The notes beneath the pieces were generated by a model, which saw only the letters and a list, made by a program, of their open reading frames with translations, was not told where the DNA came from and did not search any database. Of a DNA stretch of 40,894 nucleotides, positions 8,662 to 18,727 are shown piece by piece (positions within the stretch are counted from its first letter, which is position 1; every line of letters begins with the position of its first letter). The translations under genes were made by a program, and so were the position numbers. This DNA is from Promethearchaeota archaeon. GTDB taxonomy: Archaea; Asgardarchaeota; Lokiarchaeia; Sigyniarchaeales; SOKP01. The DNA lies in contig DAOUVJ010000008.1 of NCBI GenBank assembly GCA_030667705.1, positions 1-40,894 on the forward strand, read 5' to 3'.

Positions 8662-11600
8662 GTGATCCACGTTTTGTTGGGAGAAATAGCGATAATTATA
8701 ATATTCATAGTATTCTTTATTGTAGGTTTTTTTATTATTTACAAGCAAGTGGCTTTAGTTAAAAAAGGAGAATTTCGTTTCATTGACCGACTTCAATGCA
8801 TGCTTTATGGGCTTCTGTTTAGTATCGCAGTAATGGTCGTTGTAGGAATGGCATTCATCTTTGCTGACAATACACTTCATCCTCTCATTTTAATAGTCCC
8901 TTTTTCAATATGTCTTGTTTATATCTCAATCTATCCTCTCATTGATTTTTTATTTATTGCTCTCAGTGAAGAAACAGATGAAGGGTTAACACCATTTCAT
9001 GGATATCTAAGTAAACATATCATAAATAAATCAGGAAATAAGATAGTTTCAGCTTTAATGGCTATATTATTATATCTATTTTTAATTATTCCACCAATAT
9101 TAATATCTTTAATTGGATTCCCTTTTCAAACTTTATGGATATCTTGGATGCTATTTTATCCCCTCTTGATATTAACATATTATGGTTCTAAAGGATATAT
9201 ATCCGGAATTTCGAATCAATATTATCACATACCCGAAATTAAGAGATCTATTTTCTTGAATTTTGAAGATAATAAAAGAGGGATGCATCAATTTCTAACA
9301 GATCCCTCACCATTCATTATGCTAGGGTTAATGTTGTTTGTTTTTGTATGGGCATGGATCTCACTTTTCCAAACGATAGGGTTCTATTTTACTGGTTCTT
9401 TAGCAATTTCTACAATGTCTTCATATTTCGTATATGTTACGCTGTTTTTTGGAATTGTAGGTTATTTTACGCGATTTTGGGGTAGAAAAATTAAGTATCG
9501 TGGAATTGATATCTATTTCGCAGCTTATTTAATGGCTGCAATAGGTGTAAACGTTCTAGTTAATTTTTTAATCGTAAATATCGATATTTTATCAACTACT
9601 TTTAATTTTTGGTTTTTCACGAGAGGAATAGTGCCAGTTTCTATTAGTTTTGCTTGGCCCGCTATTATTGAAGAATCAATTTTGATAATAATAACATCCT
9701 ATTTCTTTCTTGTAAAAAAAAATGAGTTCAAATTCAACATTAAATATTCCAAAATAACTGAATGTGGTCAAACTTTTGATCCAATACCGTTATTTAATTT
9801 TATTAAAAATTCAGATCAAAAACTTAGAAAACATGCAGAAAATACTTTACTATTAATGTTTGAGCGAATACCATTGAAGTCAAAAAAAGATTTGAATGAT
9901 TGGAAATTTAAAAATTCATTGATAGATGGAATTTGTGATCCAAATCCTAATTCTAGAGAAATCTCAATTAAAATTTTAGCACAATTAGAAAGTGTTGTTC
10001 CTGATATTGTGTTGCCCTGGATTATTGAAGCACTGGAATCTCCAAACTATGATAAAAGTATTTCTGTTGCCCGTTCCCTGGTTATAAATGATAATCAATT
10101 AGTCGAAAAATTACCTAAAAATCTTCTTATCAGCCTTATCAACGATCCAGAATGGAGACTAAGATTGATAGGTATAAAATTACTGAGAAAAATTAAATTA
10201 AAAGAAGATGAATTAATTTCAAAATTTAATTTAATTGAATTTATTAATGATCCTAGCGTAAATGTACAAGTAGAAGTACTAAAATTATTATCCGAATCAT
10301 CTTATCAGATTCCTCAAAATATTATTTTTGAAAAACTATCACATCCTCAACAAGATATTAGAGCAGCAGCAATTCAATGTTTAAATAATATAGATATAAA
10401 GAAAATTGATTTGAAATTAATATCAAAGATTATTCCTTTTTTGAATGATCCTAGGAAGTCAGTTAGGGCTTCAATGTTCGATATTATATCTAAAATCGGT
10501 AACTTTAAGAAACTATCAATTCCAATATTACCTATTTCAGAGGGATTGACAGATTCAGCAGAGTACGTGAGATTTTCAGCTGTAAACGCTTTAGAAAAAT
10601 ACTATATTGAATCCCCCAAAGCTTTAGATTTAGACGCTATTATTAATAAAATTGATGTTTCAAATATGGGGGTTGTATCCAGTATTATAACACTTCTGGG
10701 AAGATTATGGCATTTTAATCCCGAAAAAATATTGACAACCTTATTAATATATATAAAACTTGGAGATACGGGGGTAAAGCAAAAAATATCTTCAATTTTA
10801 ACTCAAAAATCAGAGGATAATCCTCTTTTTATCTTAAAAAGACTGATAATCTTAGAAGATGACTCCGGATTCATATCAAAAGGTATTATATCTACTACTA
10901 TTTCCAAAATTGCATCTAAACATCCTGTTGAAGTACTACTCTTTTTACATGACAATTTGATATCAGAAGATCCAAATATTGTCTTGAATGCCGTAGTTTC
11001 TTTAGAAACTTTAATAGAAAACAATATTGAAAGATTAAATTTAGTAGAAATCATGCAGATTTTAAAACCAGGATTAGATCCTAAAATCAAAAAAGTGATT
11101 GCTCAAATAATCTCTAAAATTGCGAAAAAAAATCCAGTAATGCTTAAACCTGTGATGAACGATTTGTTAATATCAATCCAAGATTTGGATTCCAATTCAA
11201 AGATAATGTTAATGAAATCTTTTCTTGATATTGTTAAAAATTATCCAGAACTTATTCCAATACGTTATGCAATTTCATTTTTGCAGGATAAAGATTCATT
11301 TGTCAGGGAAGCAAGCACTAAAATTTTAGGATATATAGGTGATAAAGTACCATTAGAATCTACAGATGCTCTTATTAATTTTTCGTTAAAAGATGATGAG
11401 TGGATTGTTCGAGATGCTGCTGTATTAAGTTTAGGAAGACTTATCAATGAAATTAAGGATAACGAGGAAATAATTGGAAAATTGGTTATGCTACTTGAGG
11501 ATAAAAATAGTTGGGTCAAAAGATCAGTAATGAATTTATTATCCTCAATTCCAGGTTTAGATCCAAATCTAATTCCCATAAAATTTGTTGAAAAAAATCT

Positions 11601-11982
11601 AAAGAGTGACGATCCGAAGATTAGAGAAGGCTTAGCTAATTTATTGAAAATTTTTGGATTTACCAAAATTGATATGATCTTTGATTCCATTCTACTATTA
11701 TTAGGTGATGAATCTAAAGATGTGCGGAACAATATGATTAACTCAATGGTTAGTATTATCCAAGAAAAAGGATTGGTTGATATACTTTCAAAACTACTAA
11801 AAAATCTGAGTGATGAAGGTTCAATTACATCGCAACAATCTATAGCTATAATTTTAGGTCGAACTGCGAGATATGAAGATGAAAAAATTAAAAAACGCAT
11901 CATAGCCTTATTAAAAATTAGGTGTGAAGTATCACAAGACCCAATCATATGCGAAACTTTGAACAAATTAAAAGAAGATTAA
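8662..11982 (+). CDS. Polytopic membrane protein with long C-terminal HEAT-repeat array
   Basis: First ~370 residues contain many hydrophobic segments; the remainder has recurring HEAT-like units (e.g. FLNDPRKSVRASMFDIISKIG, FLQDKDSFVREASTKILGYIG, LLEDKNSWVKRSVMNLLSSI); GTG start. Confidence 0.85.
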   Translation: MIHVLLGEIAIIIIFIVFFIVGFFIIYKQVALVKKGEFRFIDRLQCMLYGLLFSIAVMVVVGMAFIFADNTLHPLILIVPFSICLVYISIYPLIDFLFIALSEETDEGLTPFHGYLSKHIINKSGNKIVSALMAILLYLFLIIPPILISLIGFPFQTLWISWMLFYPLLILTYYGSKGYISGISNQYYHIPEIKRSIFLNFEDNKRGMHQFLTDPSPFIMLGLMLFVFVWAWISLFQTIGFYFTGSLAISTMSSYFVYVTLFFGIVGYFTRFWGRKIKYRGIDIYFAAYLMAAIGVNVLVNFLIVNIDILSTTFNFWFFTRGIVPVSISFAWPAIIEESILIIITSYFFLVKKNEFKFNIKYSKITECGQTFDPIPLFNFIKNSDQKLRKHAENTLLLMFERIPLKSKKDLNDWKFKNSLIDGICDPNPNSREISIKILAQLESVVPDIVLPWIIEALESPNYDKSISVARSLVINDNQLVEKLPKNLLISLINDPEWRLRLIGIKLLRKIKLKEDELISKFNLIEFINDPSVNVQVEVLKLLSESSYQIPQNIIFEKLSHPQQDIRAAAIQCLNNIDIKKIDLKLISKIIPFLNDPRKSVRASMFDIISKIGNFKKLSIPILPISEGLTDSAEYVRFSAVNALEKYYIESPKALDLDAIINKIDVSNMGVVSSIITLLGRLWHFNPEKILTTLLIYIKLGDTGVKQKISSILTQKSEDNPLFILKRLIILEDDSGFISKGIISTTISKIASKHPVEVLLFLHDNLISEDPNIVLNAVVSLETLIENNIERLNLVEIMQILKPGLDPKIKKVIAQIISKIAKKNPVMLKPVMNDLLISIQDLDSNSKIMLMKSFLDIVKNYPELIPIRYAISFLQDKDSFVREASTKILGYIGDKVPLESTDALINFSLKDDEWIVRDAAVLSLGRLINEIKDNEEIIGKLVMLLEDKNSWVKRSVMNLLSSIPGLDPNLIPIKFVEKNLKSDDPKIREGLANLLKIFGFTKIDMIFDSILLLLGDESKDVRNNMINSMVSIIQEKGLVDILSKLLKNLSDEGSITSQQSIAIILGRTARYEDEKIKKRIIALLKIRCEVSQDPIICETLNKLKED

Positions 11983-12177
11983 ATTTTTAAAACAATATAT
12001 CAATTAAATTTACTAAATCTAATCTCTCTCATTACTTTTTTCTGTAATTGATTATTTTTACCTTAATAAGCTTAAATCATTAATATGTCGGATTAAAATA
12101 TCATGAAAAATAATTTTGGTATATCAATTAATTCTCGAAGGTGAACTTAGATTACAACCCCCTCCTCAAAAACTGTT

Positions 12178-14277
12178 ATGCCTATACCTATTATTCAACG
12201 AATTGAAGATTTTTATAGATATTTCGAAGAAAAGCCCGGAATGTACAAGTATCAAGAAAAAATTAATGACATCTTTTCAAAAGGTGGGAATACTCTCATC
12301 GTCGAATATGAGGATTTATTAGCATTTGATTCTGAAATAGCAGAAATGTTAAGGAACGATCCAATAACCATTTTAGACGATGCAATTGAAGCCCTCAAAA
12401 ATATACTCAAATTTCAAGGGAGTAAATTAATTAATCAAGATTATTTTGTGAGAATTTCGACGAAGGATGAAAAATGTCCATTACTCATTCCCTTAAGGGG
12501 ATTAAGAGCAAAAAATATTGATAACCTTATATGGACTAAAGGAATTCTAGTAAGAAGCTCTGCCATTAGACCAAAATTAGTAAAGGCAACCTTTGAGTGT
12601 AATCTTTGCAACGCTCTAATAGATGTTGAACAATACTCTTCAAAGTTAAGGGGACCAAAAGGATGTACTAATCCCAGATGCAAAGCTAATTCACAATCTG
12701 ATTTTAGACTTATATCCAAAATTTCTGAGTTCATTGATTGGCAAAGTATAATGATACAAGAAATTCCCGAAGATTTACCCCCTGGAAGAATTCCGAGATC
12801 AGTTCAAGCTATTCTAACACATGATTTAGTGGATACTGTCAAACCGGGCGATCGAGTAAAAATAATGGGAATTTACATTTCTGTATTAGCACAATCTCCA
12901 GCAAGCATGAATAGTAACCTATTTAAAACATTTATTGAGGTAAATTTAATCGATCCTGAAGATAAAGCAGATGAGTTTATTGAACTTTCAAAAGAGGATA
13001 AAATAGCGATTGAAAATCTCTCAAAAGAACCCAATATTCAGAAAAAAATAGCTAGATCCATTGCTCCTGTTATATATGGTCGTGATGACCTCAAATTAGC
13101 TGCTGTTTTGAGTTTATTTGCAGGTACAAGAAAAAAGAGACCTGGTGGGGGTTTTAAACGCGGTGATATTCACATCTTATTTGTGGGAGATCCTGGGACG
13201 GGTAAGAGCGAAATTTTGAAAAGTGCTATTGACATATCACCTAGGGGCTTATATACTTCTGGTAAAGGTTCATCTGCAGTTGGTTTAACTGCGGCCGTAA
13301 TAAAAGATGGAGAAACAGGTCAAATGAACTTGGAAGCTGGGGCAATAGTATTGGCAAATGGAGGTGTGGCAGCTATAGATGAATTTGACAAAATGGATAC
13401 AGCAGATCGTTCGGCTCTACATGAGGCGATGGAACAGCAAACCGTAAGTATAGCCAAAGCAGGAATAGTTGCCACATTAAAAGCTCAAACAGCGATGATC
13501 GCAGCGGCTAATCCTCGTTCTGGGAGATATGATCGATATAAAACACCTACACAAAATATCAATCTTCCACCATCATTACTATCCCGGTTTGATCTCATCT
13601 TTGTAGTAGTAGATAAACCCGATCGCGCAAATGATGCCCAAATGGCCGAGTTTATTTTAAAGAATGCTATGACTGATCCTGAAAATCCAATAGAAGATGA
13701 TAGCCTAATTATAGCCCCAATTCCAGCAGATATGCTAAAAAAATATATCAAATATGCACGTAAGACTTGTCACCCTATTCTGAGCTCAGAAGCAAAAGAT
13801 CGTATTAAAGAATTTTATTTAGAATTACGAGGGCAATATGATAGTGAAGATGCAGTTGTATCTATTCTAGCTAGGAATTTAGATGCTTTGGTACGTCTTA
13901 GTGAAGCTTATGCCAAAATGGCTTTAAGAAAAAAAGTTCTAAAAAATGATGTTGAAGCAATTATTAAACTCTTTACAAGATATCTTCAAGATACAGGTTA
14001 TGATGAAACAACGGGTAAAATTGATATGGACCGTATATTAGTAGGGCAATCAAGAAGTGCAATAAGCAAATTAGAAAAATTTATGGATAAATTAAAAGAA
14101 GTTTTTGAACAAAACAATTGGAGAGCCCTAGAAAAAGCAAGCTTGATTCAAATTCTTGATATGGAAGAAGATTTGGATGAGAAATTCGTTAAAGGTGCAT
14201 TTGAAGAACTTATCAAAGAAGGTACTCTATATGAACCAAAAAATAACATGATCAAATTTACGAATAAGGTTGAATAA
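12178..14277 (+). CDS. mcm: Replicative minichromosome maintenance helicase
   Basis: Zinc motif CNLCNAL...CTNPRC; Walker A GDPGTGKSEILK; Walker B VAAIDEFDKM; arginine finger SRFDLIFVVVDKPD; C-terminal winged helix. Confidence 0.97.
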   Translation: MPIPIIQRIEDFYRYFEEKPGMYKYQEKINDIFSKGGNTLIVEYEDLLAFDSEIAEMLRNDPITILDDAIEALKNILKFQGSKLINQDYFVRISTKDEKCPLLIPLRGLRAKNIDNLIWTKGILVRSSAIRPKLVKATFECNLCNALIDVEQYSSKLRGPKGCTNPRCKANSQSDFRLISKISEFIDWQSIMIQEIPEDLPPGRIPRSVQAILTHDLVDTVKPGDRVKIMGIYISVLAQSPASMNSNLFKTFIEVNLIDPEDKADEFIELSKEDKIAIENLSKEPNIQKKIARSIAPVIYGRDDLKLAAVLSLFAGTRKKRPGGGFKRGDIHILFVGDPGTGKSEILKSAIDISPRGLYTSGKGSSAVGLTAAVIKDGETGQMNLEAGAIVLANGGVAAIDEFDKMDTADRSALHEAMEQQTVSIAKAGIVATLKAQTAMIAAANPRSGRYDRYKTPTQNINLPPSLLSRFDLIFVVVDKPDRANDAQMAEFILKNAMTDPENPIEDDSLIIAPIPADMLKKYIKYARKTCHPILSSEAKDRIKEFYLELRGQYDSEDAVVSILARNLDALVRLSEAYAKMALRKKVLKNDVEAIIKLFTRYLQDTGYDETTGKIDMDRILVGQSRSAISKLEKFMDKLKEVFEQNNWRALEKASLIQILDMEEDLDEKFVKGAFEELIKEGTLYEPKNNMIKFTNKVE

Positions 14278-14290
14278 TCATCCTAATGGG

Positions 14291-14306
14291 TGGTACCATG
14301 GTACCA
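14291..14306. other. 16-bp perfect palindrome TGGTACCATGGTACCA between mcm and the rubrerythrin gene
   Basis: Read directly: tggtaccatggtacca equals its own reverse complement; 14 nt after the mcm stop. Confidence 0.9.
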
Positions 14307-14374
14307 TTATTAATTACAATAATTATCTTTTAATATTATATCAATACACATTATAGGTTGTGATTTAAATCTCA

Positions 14375-14941
14375 ATTATATTAGAAAATTTAAAAGAGGC
14401 AATAATTGGAGAAAGTACAGCAAAGGCTAAATACAAACTTTTTGCTTTAAAGGCGAAAGAAGAAGGATATGAGGAAATTGCAAGTTTATTTAATGCTATT
14501 TCTTATGCAGAAGAAATACATATCAAAAACCATGTAAAAGCTTTTGAAAAAATATCAGATACTAAAATCAATTTAGGAGAATTAGTTAAAATTGATGAAA
14601 TTGAACTACAAAAAAAGGTAAATGATACCAGAAATAATTTAATAAAAGCTATTGCTGGTGAAACATATGAATTTCGCAAAATGTATAAATCATTTATGAA
14701 AAATGCTAGAAAAGTGAATATTTATCTCGCGGAATTTTCATTTAACTTAGCAAGAAATGCAGAAAACATTCATCGCAAACTCTATATCGACTATTTAAAA
14801 ATGCTCGATGGTAATATAAGGCGTGAAAAAAAAGAGATCTATGTTTGCCAAATTTGTGGTAATGTAGAAATCGGAAAATTACCCTTTTCTTGTCCTATTT
14901 GTGATCATGATAAGAAATTTTTTAAAAAAATTGAAAGCTAA
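14375..14941 (+). CDS. Rubrerythrin (ferritin-like di-iron domain plus rubredoxin-like zinc/iron site)
   Basis: Frame is open from 14369: LENLKEAIIGESTAKAKYKLFALKAKEEGYEEIASLFNAISYAEEIHIKNH...AENIHRKLY...VCQICGNVEIGKLPFSCPICDHDKKFF. The ORF track shows only the ATG-started 3' half (14681); no ATG/GTG/TTG lies in frame between the upstream stop at 14366 and the conserved start, so the exact start is uncertain. Confidence 0.85.
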   Translation: MILENLKEAIIGESTAKAKYKLFALKAKEEGYEEIASLFNAISYAEEIHIKNHVKAFEKISDTKINLGELVKIDEIELQKKVNDTRNNLIKAIAGETYEFRKMYKSFMKNARKVNIYLAEFSFNLARNAENIHRKLYIDYLKMLDGNIRREKKEIYVCQICGNVEIGKLPFSCPICDHDKKFFKKIES

Positions 14942-14954
14942 ATTATTTTTTCTA

Positions 14955-15650
14955 TTATATTAATTGCTCAAATAAAATTCCTATTCCATAGGAAGCGATG
15001 AATGCAATTATTCCAATTATTAGCATCTCTAATCCACTTTTAATACGTGATTCTCCTGTTATCTTGGTTTTCAAAGCTCCTACAACAAAAAGTGAACACA
15101 ATGATAATATAGATGAAATAACTAAAGAAACCATTCCTAAATTAAGATAGTATGGCAATTGAGGTATTAATGATCCAAAAATAAACGCTAAAAATGTAAT
15201 AATCGCTCCAATTAAGGGGTTTTCTAATTCTTCTAACCCTAATTCATTTTTTATTAAAAAATTAAGCCAAATATCTTTATTCCTTGTAATTTTTTCGACG
15301 CAGGCATTCAATATATCTCCATCAAGCCCCATTTCTATAAAAATATCTTTTACTTCTTGTTTTTCTTCTTCTGGAAATAACTGAATTTCTGCTTCCTCCT
15401 TTTTTATCTCGTTTTTAATATAATTATATTCCGACTTTGATGAGATATATTCCCCAAGACCCATGCTTATTGCACCTGAAACCATTGCTGCTATTCCAGT
15501 TAGAATCACTAACGAATTTCCTCCTGTCAATGTCGCAGCAGCTATACCCACTAATAAAGTAAATGTTGAAATTAAACCATCATTCAGACCAAGAATGGCA
15601 CTTCGTATTTTACCTCCTCCCATAATATGTTCTTCATTTCTTTGACTCAA
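14955..15650 (-). CDS. VIT1/CCC1-family iron/manganese transporter
   Basis: KIRSAILGLNDGLISTFTLLVGIAAATLTGGNSLVILTGIAAMVSGAISMGLGEYISSKSEYNYIKNEIKKEE...LGLEELENPLIGAIITFLAFIFGSLIPQLPY. Confidence 0.93.
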   Translation of the reverse strand: MSQRNEEHIMGGGKIRSAILGLNDGLISTFTLLVGIAAATLTGGNSLVILTGIAAMVSGAISMGLGEYISSKSEYNYIKNEIKKEEAEIQLFPEEEKQEVKDIFIEMGLDGDILNACVEKITRNKDIWLNFLIKNELGLEELENPLIGAIITFLAFIFGSLIPQLPYYLNLGMVSLVISSILSLCSLFVVGALKTKITGESRIKSGLEMLIIGIIAFIASYGIGILFEQLI

Positions 15651-15706
15651 AAAAAACCTCTCCTATGTTCTATTGATACATATTCAACCTATCTTTTTAT
15701 AAAAAT

Positions 15707-17566
15707 TTAAAATTTCAAACTTGATAGCCTTAACCTTTTTATTGTTCGAGAGTTAGGTATACCTGTTTGTTCATTCCAATCTCTTAAATTATAATAATTT
15801 TTTTTCATTTTCTTGAATTCTGGGGATGATCCTCTTAGAGGACCTTCTTTTAAAGGTTTTAATAATATCTTAGGAATTGAATCATTTACAGGTTTTATTC
15901 CCATTTTTATATTAAACAACCTCTTCAAAGTAAATATTCTTTCACCTAATATTTTAGTAGATTCAATATTCAAATTACTCCCTATTAAATTGTTTATCAA
16001 TTCAATCATATACTCTGGTGGTGGATTCGCAAAGAAACATGAAATTAAGCTTGAATATATACTTCTGTAATCCTGTAGAATGATAGTCCCTTTTATCATT
16101 TTATCATTATTTGAATTCATATTAACTTTTTCTATACCTAAAGAAGAATAATCTATTTCAACAGATTTCCTTAATACTTTAAATACATCAGCAGAAGTAT
16201 GACATGCGCCTCGAGGGCTAAAAGCATAAGTTATTGCCATTCCATGACAAAATCTTAAATCATGATATGGTACTTCCAATTTATTTACCGTTGCTATTTT
16301 ATCATCAGAAATGTTAAATTTAGTGCCAATAGCATTGGAACCATCTGCTAATAGTTGACCAATTCCATCCTTGAAAGCCGTTTTTTTTATTAATGTCAAC
16401 ATCGAATCAGCTTGACCCCATGAAAGATTTAAATTGTCTACTTGTTCTTTATCAATTATTCCCTTATTAAACAAATCAAATAGTAAAGAAATACTACCGC
16501 TGGTACTTATGGTATCTAATCCATAATCATTACACATATCATTAGCAATAGAAATCGATTCTAAATCATTATTCAATATCATAGAACCAAAACCAGCAAT
16601 TGTTTCATATTCAGGACCTTCACAAAGGGTAACCTCATAATTCTTATTAACTATATTGATGATCCTCCCACATCCTATGGAACATCCATAGCATGATTTA
16701 TTTTTAATTAAAAACTGTTTTTTTAAGTTTTCACCTGAAATATCTAATACGCCATTCCATTCTCCTTTTGACCAATACTTGATCGGTAAGTCTCCCAACG
16801 AATACGCACCCATTACACCCGCACTGGTCCCCATATCTCTTAAAATTTGTGTAATGTTGGAATTTAGGATGGATTTAAGCGTTTTCTTGATCGAAGCTTT
16901 AAATACTTGAGGAGAATGTATTTTAGGTTTAAACGAAGATCCTTTAACAATTATTGCTTTCAAGCATTTCGAACCAAAAATAGCCCCCATACCTGTTCGT
17001 CCCGCAGATCGCCCTTCCGCATTAACATTTGCATATTTAACTTGATTCTCCCCTGCTTGTCCTATACATAATACTTTTGCCTTGGGTAAAGTTGACAATT
17101 CTTTCAGTTTAAGTCTTGTTTCTTTTATTCCTTTTCCCCAGAGCGATCTTGCATCAAATAAATTTACATTATCATCCATAATTTGTAAATAGACTGGTTT
17201 ATCCGATTTACCTGTTATTATTATTCCATCAAAACCCGCTCTCTTCAATTCAGGTCCAAAAGTTCCTCCACAATTTGATTCCCCCCATAAACCTGTATAT
17301 GGTGATTTTGAGCAAATTACAAACCTATTAGAAGATGGCGCCCCTGTCAGAGTAAATGGACCGTTCATTATCATTATAGTATTCTGAGGGGATAATCCAT
17401 CAATATTTTTATCAAGTTCATCAATTAAATAGCGACATGCATAACCTGCTCCACCAAGGAAATCAGTAGTATAATCAATATTGATAGGTTCAAATGAAAT
17501 TTTAGCTTGGCTAAGATCCACCTTCAATAAAACTCCAGTAAAACCAAAAACCTCTAGATCTTTCAA
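15707..17566 (-). CDS. Tungsten-type aldehyde:ferredoxin oxidoreductase family protein
   Basis: GGAGYACRYLIDEL, GAPSSNRFVICSKSPYTGLWGESNCGGTFGPELKRAGFDGIIITGKSDKPVY, NAEGRSAGRTGMGAIFGSKCLKAI, CYGCSIGCGR, CEGPEYETIAGFGS. Confidence 0.95.
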   Translation of the reverse strand: MKDLEVFGFTGVLLKVDLSQAKISFEPINIDYTTDFLGGAGYACRYLIDELDKNIDGLSPQNTIMIMNGPFTLTGAPSSNRFVICSKSPYTGLWGESNCGGTFGPELKRAGFDGIIITGKSDKPVYLQIMDDNVNLFDARSLWGKGIKETRLKLKELSTLPKAKVLCIGQAGENQVKYANVNAEGRSAGRTGMGAIFGSKCLKAIIVKGSSFKPKIHSPQVFKASIKKTLKSILNSNITQILRDMGTSAGVMGAYSLGDLPIKYWSKGEWNGVLDISGENLKKQFLIKNKSCYGCSIGCGRIINIVNKNYEVTLCEGPEYETIAGFGSMILNNDLESISIANDMCNDYGLDTISTSGSISLLFDLFNKGIIDKEQVDNLNLSWGQADSMLTLIKKTAFKDGIGQLLADGSNAIGTKFNISDDKIATVNKLEVPYHDLRFCHGMAITYAFSPRGACHTSADVFKVLRKSVEIDYSSLGIEKVNMNSNNDKMIKGTIILQDYRSIYSSLISCFFANPPPEYMIELINNLIGSNLNIESTKILGERIFTLKRLFNIKMGIKPVNDSIPKILLKPLKEGPLRGSSPEFKKMKKNYYNLRDWNEQTGIPNSRTIKRLRLSSLKF

Positions 17567-17746
17567 TACCCTAGTCTCTCCTATAACTCTTACATACTTT
17601 GAAAAAACTAATAAGATTTAAAATTAAGATTAACCATTAAATTTTTTGAAGATTACTATTTGGATACAAAAAACTAAAATAAAGAATTAAAATAAAAAAG
17701 AATTATCAAATCAAGAGAAGAATTAAATTTTTTTAAGGAATCAATT

Positions 17747-18727
17747 ATGAAAGCTGCAATTTTTGAAGATGTGAAGAAAATAATATATAGAGAAGACTAT
17801 CCCGATCCAATACCAGGAGACGATGATGTTATCCTAAAAGTCCATTATTGTGGAATCTGTGGAAGCGATATTACAAACTTTAAAATTAAAATGTATCAAG
17901 TACCACTGATAATGGGCCATGAATTCACTGGAGAAGTAGTAGAAATTGGAACTAACATTACTGATGTAAAAATTGGCGATAAAGCATGTGGAATTAACGT
18001 TAAATTAGATTTAAGTCAGAAGAAATTAGATGGAATGGGAATATTTAAGGATGGAGGATTTGCTGAGTTTGTTAAAGTTCCTAGAAAATACCTCTTTCAT
18101 ATTCCTAACAACGTGTCAACAAAAGAAGCTCTCATGGTTGAATCCTTTGCTAATGCAGCAAGAGGAGTTCGATTATCTAAAATTGACCAGAATGAAAAAA
18201 TTGTGATAATTGGAGGTGGGAATATTGGATTATGCTTTTTAAAATACATTTTAAAGGAAAAAAACCCCCAATATTTAGTTATAGTTGAACCACATGAGTA
18301 CTTAAGGAATATAGCAAAAAAGATGGGGGCAAGTGAGGCATTTCCCCCAAACAAATCAAAATTAAAAAAATATTTCAAGGATAATGGATCTCCAACATTC
18401 ATTTTTGATTGCGCAGGTAATGAAAAATCTATTTTGTTAGCAATTGATTTAGTTGAACGTGGGGGCACTATTTTACTAGAAGGTGTATATAAAGGTAGTG
18501 TTTCATTTCCAATGTTTCTCATTAATTCAAAAGAAGTAACAATCACAGGGGTCCTTGGACATGATTATGAGGATATAAATTTAGCTCTAAACTTTTTCTC
18601 TCAAAAAAAAGTAGATGCCAATGAACATATTACTCATATAATGCCATTAAATGAAATCCAAAATGCGTTTGAAAAATTCTTGGATCCAGGCGAAAGGAAA
18701 TTTGTAAAAATTGGAATAAAGATTTAA
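17747..18727 (+). CDS. Medium-chain zinc-dependent alcohol/polyol dehydrogenase, apparently lacking the structural-zinc Cys cluster
   Basis: HYCGICGSDI, IMGHEFTGEVVEIG, VIIGGGNIGLCFLKYI Rossmann motif, FDCAGNEKSI; the expected CxxCxxC...C lobe is not present (reads GINVKLDLSQKKLDGMGIF). Confidence 0.9.
   Translation: MKAAIFEDVKKIIYREDYPDPIPGDDDVILKVHYCGICGSDITNFKIKMYQVPLIMGHEFTGEVVEIGTNITDVKIGDKACGINVKLDLSQKKLDGMGIFKDGGFAEFVKVPRKYLFHIPNNVSTKEALMVESFANAARGVRLSKIDQNEKIVIIGGGNIGLCFLKYILKEKNPQYLVIVEPHEYLRNIAKKMGASEAFPPNKSKLKKYFKDNGSPTFIFDCAGNEKSILLAIDLVERGGTILLEGVYKGSVSFPMFLINSKEVTITGVLGHDYEDINLALNFFSQKKVDANEHITHIMPLNEIQNAFEKFLDPGERKFVKIGIKI

Noticed and set aside
11265-11966. 233-aa minus-strand ORF
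   Set aside because: Antisense to the HEAT-repeat coding region; low-complexity Ser/Phe/Ile composition typical of antisense translation.
12116-12322. 68-aa plus ORF overlapping the mcm start
   Set aside because: Out of frame with mcm, whose N-terminus from 12178 matches the family; no family match for the small ORF.
18097-18546. 149-aa minus-strand ORF
   Set aside because: Antisense to the alcohol dehydrogenase coding sequence.
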